DNA from: Paracoccus everestensis
GTDB lineage: Bacteria; Pseudomonadota; Alphaproteobacteria; Rhodobacterales; Rhodobacteraceae
NCBI RefSeq assembly: GCF_021491915.1
Contig: NZ_CP090836.1
Span: 1,970,501-2,034,500, forward strand
Direction of reading: 5' to 3'
Length of the DNA stretch: 64,000 nt
Below the pieces are notes generated by a model, which was not told the DNA's origin, did not search any database, and saw nothing but the letters and a program-made list of their open reading frames with translations. Below are positions 17,353 through 28,741 of this stretch, piece after piece. The stretch's first letter is position 1; each line of letters starts with the position of its first letter. A program made the position numbers and the translations under genes.

Positions 17353-17802
17353 TTAGCTGGGCACGGTCGACTGGTTCGGGTCCAGCCCGATATGGGTGCC
17401 CATGGCTTCCATATCCGCCAGCAGCTTGACAGTGGCGGTGACGACATCCTCGCCCACGGTGTCGCGCTTGGCCTCGACCGTGCGGCGGCGGCGATGCGCC
17501 TCGGCCATCATGTCGTTGAAGACGGCTTGCGTCATTTCATCACGCGCATGGCCGCGTTCGGCGAGCAGGCTGACTGAATCGGCGCTGATTTCCACGAACC
17601 CGCCGGTGACGGCGAATTCGGTCTGCGCGCCGTCGGTCCCGACCACGGTGACAAGGCCCGGCCGCAGCGTGACAATGGTCGGCGCATGGCCGGGCATGGC
17701 GGTCAGATCGCCATCCGTGCCCGGCAGGCGCACCTCGCGCACGGGAATGGAGACGAGGCTCCGTTCCGGCGACACGAGGTCGAACTGCATGGTATCGGCC
17801 AT
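17353..17802 (-). CDS. atpC: ATP synthase F1 epsilon subunit
   Basis: 149 aa. The N-terminal beta-sandwich is well preserved ([45 protein letters not shown]), and the C-terminal helical hairpin (about 95-149) is divergent, as in other alphaproteobacteria. It is part of the central rotor stalk and is not a strong ATPase inhibitor in Paracoccus, where the zeta protein has that role (known from the genus, not visible here). Last gene of the operon, 9 bp after atpD. Confidence 0.95.
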   Translation of the reverse strand: MADTMQFDLVSPERSLVSIPVREVRLPGTDGDLTAMPGHAPTIVTLRPGLVTVVGTDGAQTEFAVTGGFVEISADSVSLLAERGHARDEMTQAVFNDMMAEAHRRRRTVEAKRDTVGEDVVTATVKLLADMEAMGTHIGLDPNQSTVPS

Positions 17803-17811
17803 GATGCCCCC

Positions 17812-20132
<2,321 letters not shown>

Positions 20133-20144
20133 CTATTCCCCCTC

Positions 20145-21680
20145 TCAGGCGCGGGTCTTGTTGTATGCGTCCAACGCGGCCTTGATCGCGGCTTCCAGGT
20201 CGCCCGAGACCTTGCGGTCGTTGCGGGTCATGTCGTCCAGCAGGTCGGACTTCTGGTTGCGCAGGAACTGGAGCAGCCCTTCTTCCCAGGCCACGACATC
20301 GCGCACCGGCACGTTGTCGATGTAACCCTTGGTCCCGGCATAGATCACGATCACGATCTCCGCGTTCGTCAGCGGGCGATACTGCGCCTGCTTCATCAAC
20401 TCGGTCAGGCGCGCACCGCGGTTCAGCAGGCGCTGCGTGGCTGCGTCCAGGTCGGACCCGAACTGGGCGAATGCCGCCATCTCGCGGTACTGCGCCAGTT
20501 CCAGCTTAACCGGACCGGCGACGGATTTCATCGCCTTGGTCTGGGCAGCCGAACCCACGCGGGACACGGACAGACCGGTGTTCACGGCCGGGCGGATGCC
20601 CTGAAAGAACAATTCCGTTTCCAGGAAGATCTGGCCGTCGGTGATCGAGATCACGTTGGTCGGGATATAGGCCGACACGTCACCCGCTTGGGTTTCGATG
20701 ATCGGCAGCGCGGTCAGCGAACCTGCGCCGTGGTTCTCGTTCAGCTTGGCCGAACGCTCCAGCAGGCGGGAATGCAGATAGAACACGTCGCCCGGATAGG
20801 CTTCACGGCCGGGCGGACGGCGCAGCAGCAACGACATCTGGCGATAGGCCACGGCCTGCTTGGACAGGTCGTCATAGATGATCAGCGCGTCCATGCCGTT
20901 GTCGCGGAAATATTCCCCGATCGCGGTGCCGGAATAAGGCGCCAGGAACTGCATCGGCGCAGGATCGGACGCGGTCGCGGCCACAACGGTCGTATAGGCC
21001 ATGGCGCCGGTTTCTTCCAGCTTCTTGACCAGTTGGGCCACGGTCGAGCGCTTCTGGCCCACGGCGACATAGACGCAGTGCAGCGTCTTCATGCCGTCGC
21101 CTTCGCGGCCGTTGTAGTTCAACTGGTTCAGGATGGTGTCCAGGGCGATGGCGGTCTTGCCGGTCTGGCGGTCGCCGATGATCAGTTCGCGCTGGCCGCG
21201 GCCAACGGGGATCATCGCGTCCACGGCCTTCAGTCCGGTCGCCATCGGCTCGTGCACCGACTTGCGCGGCATGATGCCCGGCGCCTTCACGTCGGCGATG
21301 CGGCGCTCGGTCGCCTCGATCGGGCCCTTGCCGTCGATGGGATTGCCCAGGCCGTCAACGACGCGGCCCAGCAGGGCCTTGCCCACCGGCACGTCCACGA
21401 TGGAGCGGGTGCGCTTGACGGTGTCGCCTTCCTTGATCTCGCGGTCGTCGCCGAAGATCACGATGCCGACGTTGTCGGTCTCAAGGTTCAGAACCATGCC
21501 CCGGACGCCGCCCGGGAATTCCACCATCTCGCCGGCCTGCACCTTGTCGAGGCCGTAGACGCGGGCGATACCGTCACCGACGGACAGCACCTGGCCCACT
21601 TCGGCCACTTCGGCTTCCTGGCCGAAATTCCTGATCTGATCCTTGAGGATGGCCGAAATTTCGGCTGCCTGGATTCCCAT
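20145..21680 (-). CDS. atpA: ATP synthase F1 alpha subunit
   Basis: 511 aa, the non-catalytic nucleotide-binding subunit. Walker [16 protein letters not shown] (about 170), the loop [48 protein letters not shown], and the arginine-finger segment [18 protein letters not shown] are present. Its ATG shares the A of the atpH stop codon (TAATG), so the two are translationally coupled. Confidence 0.98.
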   Translation of the reverse strand: MGIQAAEISAILKDQIRNFGQEAEVAEVGQVLSVGDGIARVYGLDKVQAGEMVEFPGGVRGMVLNLETDNVGIVIFGDDREIKEGDTVKRTRSIVDVPVGKALLGRVVDGLGNPIDGKGPIEATERRIADVKAPGIMPRKSVHEPMATGLKAVDAMIPVGRGQRELIIGDRQTGKTAIALDTILNQLNYNGREGDGMKTLHCVYVAVGQKRSTVAQLVKKLEETGAMAYTTVVAATASDPAPMQFLAPYSGTAIGEYFRDNGMDALIIYDDLSKQAVAYRQMSLLLRRPPGREAYPGDVFYLHSRLLERSAKLNENHGAGSLTALPIIETQAGDVSAYIPTNVISITDGQIFLETELFFQGIRPAVNTGLSVSRVGSAAQTKAMKSVAGPVKLELAQYREMAAFAQFGSDLDAATQRLLNRGARLTELMKQAQYRPLTNAEIVIVIYAGTKGYIDNVPVRDVVAWEEGLLQFLRNQKSDLLDDMTRNDRKVSGDLEAAIKAALDAYNKTRA

Positions 21681-22246
21681 TATCCGACCTCTTTCATAGC
21701 ATTCTGGAGGGAAGCGAGCTTCGAGCGGATCGAGCTGTCGATCATCTGCGAACCCAGCTTGACAATCATGCCGCCGATGAGAGCCTCATCGACGCGGGTG
21801 TTCAGTTTGACTTTCTTGCCGGACTTCCGTGCCAGCGTGTCGCGCAGGCGTGCCTGCTGGTCGTCGTTCAGGGCGATGGCGCTTGTCACGTCGGCGGTGA
21901 CCTCGCCGCGTTCATCGGCGATCAGCGCCTGCAGCTGGCGCACCAGCTGGGGCAGCACGAACAGGCGGCGGTTCCGGGCCATCAGTTGCAGCGTGTTGGC
22001 CAGGACAGGCGACAAGCCCATCTTCTGGGACAAGGCGCCAATGGCGCGGGCCTGGTCGTCGCGGGTATAGATGGGGGAGCTGATCAGGTCGCGCAGATCG
22101 GCGCTGTCATGCAGCGCGGCGCCCAGATCCTGGGTCTGCTGCGCCAGGCCGTCGAGGCCCCCGTCTTCCTTGACGATGTCAAAGACGGCCTGCGCATAGC
22201 GCCCGGCGATGCTCTGGGACATGGAAACAGAGTTGGCCACGGTCAT
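21680..22246 (-). CDS. atpH: ATP synthase F1 delta subunit
   Basis: 188 aa, OSCP-like peripheral stalk protein: N-terminal helical bundle ([34 protein letters not shown]) and C-terminal [44 protein letters not shown]. It attaches the stator to the top of F1. First gene of the operon. The start is either 22246 or the internal ATG at 22222 (MSQSIAGRY); neither has a well-spaced ribosome binding site (AAAGG abuts the first ATG). Fo genes are not nearby, as in other Rhodobacterales. Confidence 0.93.
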   Translation of the reverse strand: MTVANSVSMSQSIAGRYAQAVFDIVKEDGGLDGLAQQTQDLGAALHDSADLRDLISSPIYTRDDQARAIGALSQKMGLSPVLANTLQLMARNRRLFVLPQLVRQLQALIADERGEVTADVTSAIALNDDQQARLRDTLARKSGKKVKLNTRVDEALIGGMIVKLGSQMIDSSIRSKLASLQNAMKEVG

Positions 22247-22728
22247 CCTTTACGGTTTGCGCAAGCCCCACTGGCGGGCCGGTTTGCTGCCGGTCTGTCG
22301 CGGGGTGCGGGTCGCAGTCGCACGGCTTATGGAGGGCCGTTCGGAAATCTGCGGCGTCTCTAGCAGGTGAATGCGGCCCGGGCAACCGGATAGCGCACGG
22401 AAATGAGAGGCTTGCGACCTAAGAATCCGCGCCGTGCGGATCGCCGCGCAAAACGCCCGGACAGGGTGCGGCAGGCTGTCGCAGGCAAGCGGCGGCGCAG
22501 GATGCAGGGCTGTTGCGGCCCCTGCCCCCCTGGTCCCAAAACAAACGAAAAAACCCGGCGCGCGCGGCCAGCAGGAACTGACCCCGTGCGCCGGGCGCAA
22601 CTGGGAACGGAACAGAGGGGCTTGTCCGCGTCGTCGATATCGGGATCGATTGAACGGATGAACACAAACAGCAGGCTACCAGGTACAAATCCGGCATATG
22701 CCAAATCTTCACCGGGGGGCAGTTCACC
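22247..22728. other. Gene-free region upstream of the atp operon
   Basis: 482 bp between the methyltransferase stop and atpH. Frames here give low-complexity, Arg/Pro-rich translations without ribosome binding sites. It contains the terminator at 22548-22595 for the leftward methyltransferase transcript; the rest must hold the atp promoter. No SRP RNA or riboswitch signature was recognised. Confidence 0.45.
22548..22595 (-). terminator. Terminator downstream of the methyltransferase gene
   Basis: CCCGGCGC (22554-22561) and GCGCCGGG (22588-22595) are perfect arms with a long loop. The minus strand continues with a T6 run. It separates the methyltransferase transcript from the atp promoter. 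Confidence 0.7.
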
Positions 22729-23556
22729 TTATGGACAGGTCTGCCGCGATTCGACCGGCAAGCGCGGTCGGTCGTCTTGCAGATGCTGCAGATGTCGCCC
22801 CAGCGGCGCGCGGGCATGCCGGGGCCTGGCAACGCCGTCCAGGATCTCCAGCGGGCTGGGGACATGGACGCGCTGATCCGGTCCAATCATCGCCCGCACC
22901 TGCTTTGACAATTCGATCAGCACGACCCCCGCGATCAGGACGCGGCTGATGCGCGTGCCCGTGCGTTCCCACATCTGTGCGCTGCCCAGCCAGAACCGCC
23001 GGTCGGAAGGCGGGATATAGACGGCCGATCCATGCCATTCCGGCACGAAACCCGCCCGCCGGGCCTGGGTTTCGATCTGGCCGGTCGTATAGCTGCGGCC
23101 CAGGCCGAATGGGGTGCGCTCGGACGCGGCCCACAGGCCCGCCCGGTTCGGCACCATCACCATCATCCGCCCGCCGGGACCAAGGACGCGCCAGGCCTCG
23201 GCAAGAAGGGCGGTGGGATCGTCGCTGGTTTCAAGCCCATGCAGCATGACCAGCCGGTCCACGCTGCCGGTTTCCAGCGGCCAGGCTGTCTCGTCGCACA
23301 AGACGCTGTGATTGGGCATCCCGGCAGGCCAGGCCATCACCCCCTGCGGACCCGGCATCAGCGCCGTCACGCGCCGCGCCGAATGCAGGAACGGCCGCAG
23401 CATCGGGGCGGCGAAGCCAAAGCCCGCCACCGTCATGCCGGTGCATCCCCCCGGCGGCCAGCGCGACACCAGCCGGTCGCGCAGGATTCGCTGCACCACG
23501 CGTCCCAGCGATCGCTGGTAATAGAACTGGCGAAGGTCCGCGATATCGTGGTGCAT
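22729..23556 (-). CDS. Class I SAM-dependent methyltransferase
   Basis: About 275 aa. Motif I is atypical (GMTVAGFGFAAPMLRPFL), the acidic loop follows at CDETAWPLETGSVDRLVMLHGLE, and the post-motif AWRVLGPGGRMMVMVPNRAG is characteristic of methyltransferase type 11. Substrate unknown. GAGG precedes the ATG of MHHDIADLRQFYYQRSLGRVV, which fixes the start about 100 bases inside the open frame. It is divergent from gloB with 58 bp between starts, an arrangement that I recall as common in Rhodobacterales. Confidence 0.88.
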   Translation of the reverse strand: MHHDIADLRQFYYQRSLGRVVQRILRDRLVSRWPPGGCTGMTVAGFGFAAPMLRPFLHSARRVTALMPGPQGVMAWPAGMPNHSVLCDETAWPLETGSVDRLVMLHGLETSDDPTALLAEAWRVLGPGGRMMVMVPNRAGLWAASERTPFGLGRSYTTGQIETQARRAGFVPEWHGSAVYIPPSDRRFWLGSAQMWERTGTRISRVLIAGVVLIELSKQVRAMIGPDQRVHVPSPLEILDGVARPRHARAPLGRHLQHLQDDRPRLPVESRQTCP

Positions 23557-23614
23557 TGCGCCTCGGCCCGGCTTTTGACAGGCTTGAACACAACACAGGA
23601 AAGGGACTTTGCCA

Positions 23615-24361
23615 ATGCCGCTGGAACTGGTCACGCTGCGCTGCCGGACCGACAACTATGCCTATCTGCTGCACGGCGCCGACGGCACCGTCCTGATCGA
23701 CGCCCCCGAGGCGACCCCCATCCTGCGCGAACTGGCCGCCCGCGACCGGAGCCTGTCGGCGATCCTTCTGACCCACCACCACGGCGATCACGTCGATGGC
23801 GTGGCCGAGATCGTCGAGGCGACCGGCGCCATGGTGATCGGCGCGGCAGCCGATGCCCACCGCCTGCCGCCGCTGGACCTGCGCATCACGCCGGGCGAAC
23901 CGCTAGAGGTTTTGGGCGAACCCGTCGCGATCATCGACGTGCCCGGCCATACCGTGGGCCATGTCGCCTTTCATTTTCCCCAGTCCGGCTTTGCCTTTAC
24001 CGCCGACAGCCTGATGGCCCTTGGCTGCGGCCGCCTGTTCGAGGGGTCGGCCGCGATGATGTGGGACAGCCTGTCGCGGCTGAACGCCCTGCCCGCCGAC
24101 ACGCTGATCTGTTCGGGCCATGACTACTGCACCGGCAACGGGGCCTTTGCGCTGTCGGTCGATCCCGACAACCAGGCCCTGCGCGACCGGCTGGATGCCG
24201 TCCAGCGTGCCGAACAGCCATGCGCCCCCGCGACCCTGGCCGTGGAACGTGAAACGAATCCCTTTCTGCGGGTCGCGGCCCTGCGCGCGTCGCTGGGCAT
24301 GGACGAGGCTCCCGACGCAGAGGTTTTCGCGCGGCTGCGCGCCATGAAGGACAGGTTCTGA
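23615..24361 (+). CDS. gloB: Hydroxyacylglutathione hydrolase (glyoxalase II)
   Basis: 248 aa metallo-beta-lactamase fold enzyme. The metal-binding THHHGDHVDG (THxHxDH), the PGHTVGHVAFHF histidine, FTADSLMALGCGRLFEG (bridging Asp) and CSGHDYC are in the right order and spacing. It hydrolyses S-lactoylglutathione to lactate and glutathione in methylglyoxal detoxification. The AGGAAAGGG upstream supports ATG 23615; an in-frame TTG six bases earlier is unlikely. The C-terminal substrate-binding part has NPFLRV. Confidence 0.95.
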   Translation: MPLELVTLRCRTDNYAYLLHGADGTVLIDAPEATPILRELAARDRSLSAILLTHHHGDHVDGVAEIVEATGAMVIGAAADAHRLPPLDLRITPGEPLEVLGEPVAIIDVPGHTVGHVAFHFPQSGFAFTADSLMALGCGRLFEGSAAMMWDSLSRLNALPADTLICSGHDYCTGNGAFALSVDPDNQALRDRLDAVQRAEQPCAPATLAVERETNPFLRVAALRASLGMDEAPDAEVFARLRAMKDRF

Positions 24362-24573
24362 CGGGCAAGTGAAAACCGCAGCGCCGGGGGTCGTGCTTGA
24401 AATCCGCATCCCGGCGCATCACATCTGCCTCAACCGTGGGAAAAACGTGGCATCGTGACGAGAAAGCTCTTGATGCTGACTGAAATCCACCAAATCTTAA
24501 CTGTATCGTGACAGTCTGGGCAGGTGGGCCTCAAGATATGCCCATACCGCCAGTCGACTGACAGGAGACGACC

Positions 24574-26895
24574 GTGCCAAGTTTCTCGACCTCACTGGAA
24601 CAGGCCATTCACCAGGCGCTTGCGCTGGCGAACGAACATCGACACGAGCTTGCCACGCTCGAACATCTTCTTCTGGCCCTGACCGAGGAACCGGACGCGG
24701 TCAAGGTGATGCGCGCCTGCAATGTCGATCTGGACGAACTGCGCAAGCTGCTGATCGATTTCATCGAAGATGACCTGTCCACCCTCATCACCGACGTGGA
24801 GGGATCCGAGGCCGTTCCCACCGCCGCCTTCCAGCGGGTGATCCAACGCGCCGCGATCCATGTCCAAAGCTCGGGCCGGCAAGAAGTGACGGGCGCCAAT
24901 GTCCTGGTCGCGATCTTTGCCGAACGCGAATCGAACGCGGCCTTCTTCCTGCAGGAAATGGATATGACTCGCTATGACGCGGTCAACTTCATTGCCCATG
25001 GCGTGGCCAAGAATCCGTCCTTCAACGAAAACCGCAAGGTGGTCGGATCGGATGAGCCTGAACAGAAACAGGCCGAATCCGCGCCCGAGGCCAAGGACGA
25101 AACCGCGCTTGGGAAATACTGCGTCGATCTGAATGCCAAATCCAAGAAAGGCGACGTGGACCCCCTGATTGGCCGCGAACCCGAGGTTGAACGCGCCATC
25201 CAGGTTCTGTGCCGCCGTCGCAAGAACAACCCGCTTCTGGTGGGCGATCCTGGCGTGGGCAAGACCGCCATTGCGGAAGGGCTGGCGCTGAAGATCACGC
25301 GCGGGGAAACCCCCGACGTTCTGGCGGGCGCGACGATCTTTTCGCTGGACATGGGCGCGCTTCTGGCGGGCACCCGTTATCGCGGCGATTTCGAGGAACG
25401 CCTGAAGGCCGTCGTGAAGGAGTTGGAAAACCATCCCGACGCGATCCTGTTCATTGACGAGATCCACACCGTCATCGGCGCAGGCGCGACCTCGGGCGGG
25501 GCGATGGACGCCTCGAACCTGCTCAAGCCCGCGCTGTCGGGCGGCAAGCTGCGCTGCATGGGATCCACCACCTACAAGGAGTTCCGCCAGCACTTCGAAA
25601 AGGACCGCGCCCTTGCGCGCCGGTTCCAGAAGATCGACGTGAACGAACCTTCGGTTCCCGACACGATCAAGATCCTGATGGGCCTGAAACCGTCCTTCGA
25701 GAAGCACCACGATCTTCGCTATACTAACGAGGCGATCAAGTCGGCGGTGGAACTGGCCAGCCGCTATATCAACGACCGCAAGCTGCCTGACAGCGCCATC
25801 GACGTGATCGACGAGGCCGGTGCGGCGCAGCATCTGGTTTCCGAAAGCAAGCGCCGCAAGACGATTTCCCCCAAGGAGATCGAGGCCGTCGTGGCCAAGA
25901 TCGCCCGCATTCCGCCGAAAAACGTCAGCAAGGACGATGCCGAGGTTCTTCGCGATCTCGAATCCTCGTTGAAGCGGGTCGTTTTCGGTCAGGACGCGGC
26001 GATCACGGCGCTGTCGTCAGCCATCAAACTGGCGCGCGCGGGCCTGCGGGAACCCGAAAAGCCCATCGGCAACTATCTGTTCGCCGGACCCACGGGCGTC
26101 GGCAAGACCGAGGTTGCCAAGCAGTTGGCAAGCACCCTGGGCGTGGAACTGCTGCGCTTCGACATGTCGGAATACATGGAGAAGCACGCGGTTTCCCGTC
26201 TGATCGGCGCACCTCCGGGCTATGTCGGCTTTGACCAGGGCGGGATGCTGACCGACGGCGTGGACCAGCATCCGCATTGCGTGCTGCTGCTGGACGAGAT
26301 TGAGAAGGCGCACCCGGATGTCTACAACATCCTGTTGCAGGTGATGGACCACGGCAAGCTGACGGACCACAACGGTCGTCAGGTGGATTTCCGCAACGTG
26401 ATCCTGATCATGACCTCGAACGCGGGTGCGTCCGATATGCAGAAGGCCGCGATCGGCTTTGGCCGCGACAAACGCGAGGGCGAGGATACGGCTGCGATCG
26501 AGCGGACCTTCACGCCCGAGTTCCGCAACCGTCTGGACGCGGTCATCAGCTTTGCTGCCCTGTCGCGCGACGTGGTGGTCCATGTGGTCGAAAAGTTCGT
26601 GCTGCAACTGGAAGCGCAGCTGATGGACCGCAACGTCCATATCGAGCTGACCCCCGAGGCCGCCGACTGGCTGGCCGAAAAGGGTTACGACGACAAGATG
26701 GGCGCGCGTCCCCTGGGCCGCGTGATCCAGGAGAACATCAAGAAGCCGCTGGCCGAGGAACTGCTGTTCGGCCGGCTGACTAAGGGCGGCGTGGTCCGCG
26801 TGAAGATCGAGGACGACAAGCCCGCCTTCGACATCACCGGCCCGGACGCCCCGCGCATCGGCAAGTCCAAGACGCCGCTGCTGACCGCCGAGTGA
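24574..26895 (+). CDS. clpA: ATP-dependent Clp protease ATP-binding subunit ClpA
   Basis: 773 aa Hsp100 unfoldase that feeds ClpP. The N-terminal Clp-N repeat domain (1-about 145) is followed by a linker, AAA-1 with Walker A GDPGVGKT (about 223) and ILFIDEIHTVIGAGATSGGAMDASN, and AAA-2 with GPTGVGKT (about 505) and VLLLDEIEKAHPDVYN. There is no M-domain, so it is ClpA rather than ClpB or ClpC. The GTG start is decided by AGGAG six bases upstream. ClpS, its usual partner, is not adjacent. It ends at a strong terminator. Confidence 0.97.
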   Translation: MPSFSTSLEQAIHQALALANEHRHELATLEHLLLALTEEPDAVKVMRACNVDLDELRKLLIDFIEDDLSTLITDVEGSEAVPTAAFQRVIQRAAIHVQSSGRQEVTGANVLVAIFAERESNAAFFLQEMDMTRYDAVNFIAHGVAKNPSFNENRKVVGSDEPEQKQAESAPEAKDETALGKYCVDLNAKSKKGDVDPLIGREPEVERAIQVLCRRRKNNPLLVGDPGVGKTAIAEGLALKITRGETPDVLAGATIFSLDMGALLAGTRYRGDFEERLKAVVKELENHPDAILFIDEIHTVIGAGATSGGAMDASNLLKPALSGGKLRCMGSTTYKEFRQHFEKDRALARRFQKIDVNEPSVPDTIKILMGLKPSFEKHHDLRYTNEAIKSAVELASRYINDRKLPDSAIDVIDEAGAAQHLVSESKRRKTISPKEIEAVVAKIARIPPKNVSKDDAEVLRDLESSLKRVVFGQDAAITALSSAIKLARAGLREPEKPIGNYLFAGPTGVGKTEVAKQLASTLGVELLRFDMSEYMEKHAVSRLIGAPPGYVGFDQGGMLTDGVDQHPHCVLLLDEIEKAHPDVYNILLQVMDHGKLTDHNGRQVDFRNVILIMTSNAGASDMQKAAIGFGRDKREGEDTAAIERTFTPEFRNRLDAVISFAALSRDVVVHVVEKFVLQLEAQLMDRNVHIELTPEAADWLAEKGYDDKMGARPLGRVIQENIKKPLAEELLFGRLTKGGVVRVKIEDDKPAFDITGPDAPRIGKSKTPLLTAE

Positions 26896-26912
26896 TCGGC
26901 CCGACAGGAACG

Positions 26913-26950
26913 AAGCCCCGCCCGACCTTGTCGCGGCGGGGCTTTTCTTT
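26913..26950 (+). terminator. clpA terminator
   Basis: AAGCCCCGCC (26913-26922) and GGCGGGGCTT (26935-26944) form a perfect 10-bp stem followed by TTCTTTT, 18 bases after the clpA stop. Confidence 0.92.
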
Positions 26951-26962
26951 TGCAGCGGGCGG

Positions 26963-27013
26963 CAAGCCGAAGGCTTGGCGTTTCCGGCCCCTTCGATGGG
27001 GGTTGGAAACGCC
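26963..27013. terminator. Tandem hairpins between convergent clpA and pabC
   Basis: CAAGCC-GAA-GGCTTG (26963-26977) is followed by a long stem of GGCGTTTCC (26977-26985) with GGAAACGCC (27005-27013) and an inner CCCC/GGGG helix. No T-run is seen, but it lies just past the pabC stop on the minus strand. Confidence 0.5.
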
Positions 27014-27020
27014 CTTCCCC

Positions 27021-27656
27021 TCAGACCAGTTGCGCCGGGATCAGCCCGCGCAAGGCGTTCCCCATGAACAGATCGCCCGCGGCCAGATCGGCGGGCATCA
27101 GCCGCGCCTCCTCGGCCCTGCCCGCGTCGATCAGCGACCTGCGCAGCACCCCCGGCAGCAGCCCGCAGGACAGCGGTGGCGTCAGCAGCCGGTCTCCCCG
27201 CCGCAGGAAAAGGTTGGTGATGGTCCCCTCGCAGACCTCGCCGCGTTCGTTCAGCAGGATCGCCTCGTCTGTCCCCTCGGGCAAGGCCGCGCGCGCCCGG
27301 TCATAGACGGGTCGGTGCGAGGTCTTGATCCCCAGCCAGGGATCTGCGCTGTCCAGCCGCAAAGGCGACAGGACCACCCGCCAGAAGGCCGGATTGGCAG
27401 GCAGCGGCTGGTGCGTCACACTAATCGCCCCCACCGCATAGACCGCCAGCCGCACCCGCAGGATTTGGCCCTTCGGCACGGCGCCCAGGGCGGCCTGGAC
27501 CGCATCCTCATCCAGCGGAAAGCCCACCAGTGCGCAACCGTGCCGCAGCCGATCACGGTGCAGCGGCCACAGCGCGATCCGGCCATCCGCCTCGACGCGC
27601 ATAGTCTCGAAAACGGTCAGGCCTGGCGGGACAGGTCCAGGAAAGCGGCCTTGCAC
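27021..27656 (-). CDS. pabC: Aminodeoxychorismate lyase-type aminotransferase IV
   Basis: About 211 aa, class IV PLP fold, which includes PabC and branched-chain aminotransferases. Seen: GLTVFETMRVEADGRIALWPLHRDRL, then GIKTSHRPVYDRARAALPEGTDEAILLNERGEVCEGTITNLFL (PLP site region) and PPLSCGLLPGVLRRSLI. It would release pyruvate from 4-amino-4-deoxychorismate to give p-aminobenzoate for folate. The start is taken as GTG 27656 because GGAGG lies 7 bases upstream; an ATG at 27671 overlaps that site. The gene begins inside the 3' end of pabB, supporting a joint role. Confidence 0.85.
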   Translation of the reverse strand: MQGRFPGPVPPGLTVFETMRVEADGRIALWPLHRDRLRHGCALVGFPLDEDAVQAALGAVPKGQILRVRLAVYAVGAISVTHQPLPANPAFWRVVLSPLRLDSADPWLGIKTSHRPVYDRARAALPEGTDEAILLNERGEVCEGTITNLFLRRGDRLLTPPLSCGLLPGVLRRSLIDAGRAEEARLMPADLAAGDLFMGNALRGLIPAQLV

Positions 27657-28741
27657 AATGCTTCCTCCCATTCGGATCCGGCGCGGCTGTCATGGGTGAT
27701 GCCGCCGCCCACATTCAGCAGCAGGCGGTCTGGGCGATCCAGGACCGGCGTGCGGATCGCCACCGAAAAGCGCATCGGCCCCGCAGGATCCATCCAGCCT
27801 ATCGCCCCGCAGTAAACGCCCCGCGCGGCCTGTTCCAGTTCCGCGATGATCTGCATCGCCCGGATTTTCGGCGCCCCGGTGATGGACCCGCAAGGAAACA
27901 GCGCCCGCAGGATATCCGGGAAACCGACCCCAGGCGCCAGTTGGCCCGTCACGGCGGAAACCATCTGGTGCAGCGTGGCATAGGTTTCGACATGGAACAG
28001 CTGCGGCACCTTCACGCTGCCTGGCAGGCAGATGCGCGACAGATCGTTGCGCAGCAGATCGACGATCATCAGGTTCTCGGCCCGGTCCTTTTCGGACGCG
28101 GCCAGGGCGGCCGCGCGATCCGCGTCTTGAGCCGCATCGCCCCCGCGCGGGGCCGTGCCCTTCATCGGCCGCGTTTCGATGCGGCCCGACCTATCAACGG
28201 CAAAGAACAGTTCCGGGCTGCGCGACAAGACGACCGGCCCACCCAGATCGACAAAAGCCCCCTCGCCCACCGGTTGCCGCGCGGCGAGGGCGCCGTAAAG
28301 GGCCAAGGGTTCGCCTGCCACATCGGCTTGCATTGGGAAGGTCAGGTTGACCTGATAGCAATCGCCCGCAGCGATGTAGTCCCGCGCCCTGGCAATGGCT
28401 GCGTCATAGCGCGCGCGCGACCACAGCGGTTGCGCGGGGCCGATGGCGGCGGTGGATTCGGGCAAGGCCGGCACGGGCCGGGGGCAGTCGAAGACCCCCA
28501 TCAGGATCAGCGGATGGTTGCGCACCGCAGGCATCAGCGGGGCCAGTTTCGGGGTCAGCGCATGGCCCAATTCATAGGACAGGCAGCCCGCAACCCAATG
28601 CCCCTGCGCCCGCGCGGCCTCGATGGCAGCCAAGGCCGGGGCGACGCCCGCCGCCGTGTCGGCGCGGATCACCATCCGGGGCGCCGCGAACAGGGTGCCG
28701 CCGGGCAAGGGGCCGTGGTCGAACCGGATTTGCCCGGTCAC
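27617..28741 (-). CDS. pabB: Aminodeoxychorismate synthase component I
   Basis: 374 aa, chorismate-binding domain enzyme. Motifs: RDYIAAGDCYQVNLTFP, RSPELFF, TRPMKGTAPRG, AENLMIVDLLRNDLSRI, HVETYATLHQMVS, LFPCGSITGAPKIRAMQII and VAIRTPVL. It converts chorismate plus ammonia (from PabA) to aminodeoxychorismate. It is shorter than E. coli PabB because the N-terminal part is reduced. The GTG start shares bases with the mfd stop (GTGA), and the 3' end overlaps pabC, so mfd, pabB and pabC are transcribed together. Confidence 0.93.
   Translation of the reverse strand: MTGQIRFDHGPLPGGTLFAAPRMVIRADTAAGVAPALAAIEAARAQGHWVAGCLSYELGHALTPKLAPLMPAVRNHPLILMGVFDCPRPVPALPESTAAIGPAQPLWSRARYDAAIARARDYIAAGDCYQVNLTFPMQADVAGEPLALYGALAARQPVGEGAFVDLGGPVVLSRSPELFFAVDRSGRIETRPMKGTAPRGGDAAQDADRAAALAASEKDRAENLMIVDLLRNDLSRICLPGSVKVPQLFHVETYATLHQMVSAVTGQLAPGVGFPDILRALFPCGSITGAPKIRAMQIIAELEQAARGVYCGAIGWMDPAGPMRFSVAIRTPVLDRPDRLLLNVGGGITHDSRAGSEWEEALCKAAFLDLSRQA

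Noticed and set aside
22250-22704. Several 110-150 aa frames upstream of atpH
   Set aside because: Arg/Pro-rich translations without ribosome binding sites that run through a strong terminator; best read as non-coding.
22600-22740. Possible SRP (4.5S) RNA before the T-run terminator at 22548
   Set aside because: An ACCAGGT..TCCGG string is reminiscent, but the GGAA tetraloop and the paired helix 8 are missing.
24396-24430. Heat-shock (sigma-32) promoter before clpA
   Set aside because: CTTGAA is present at 24396, but no convincing CCCCAT-type -10 lies at the right distance.
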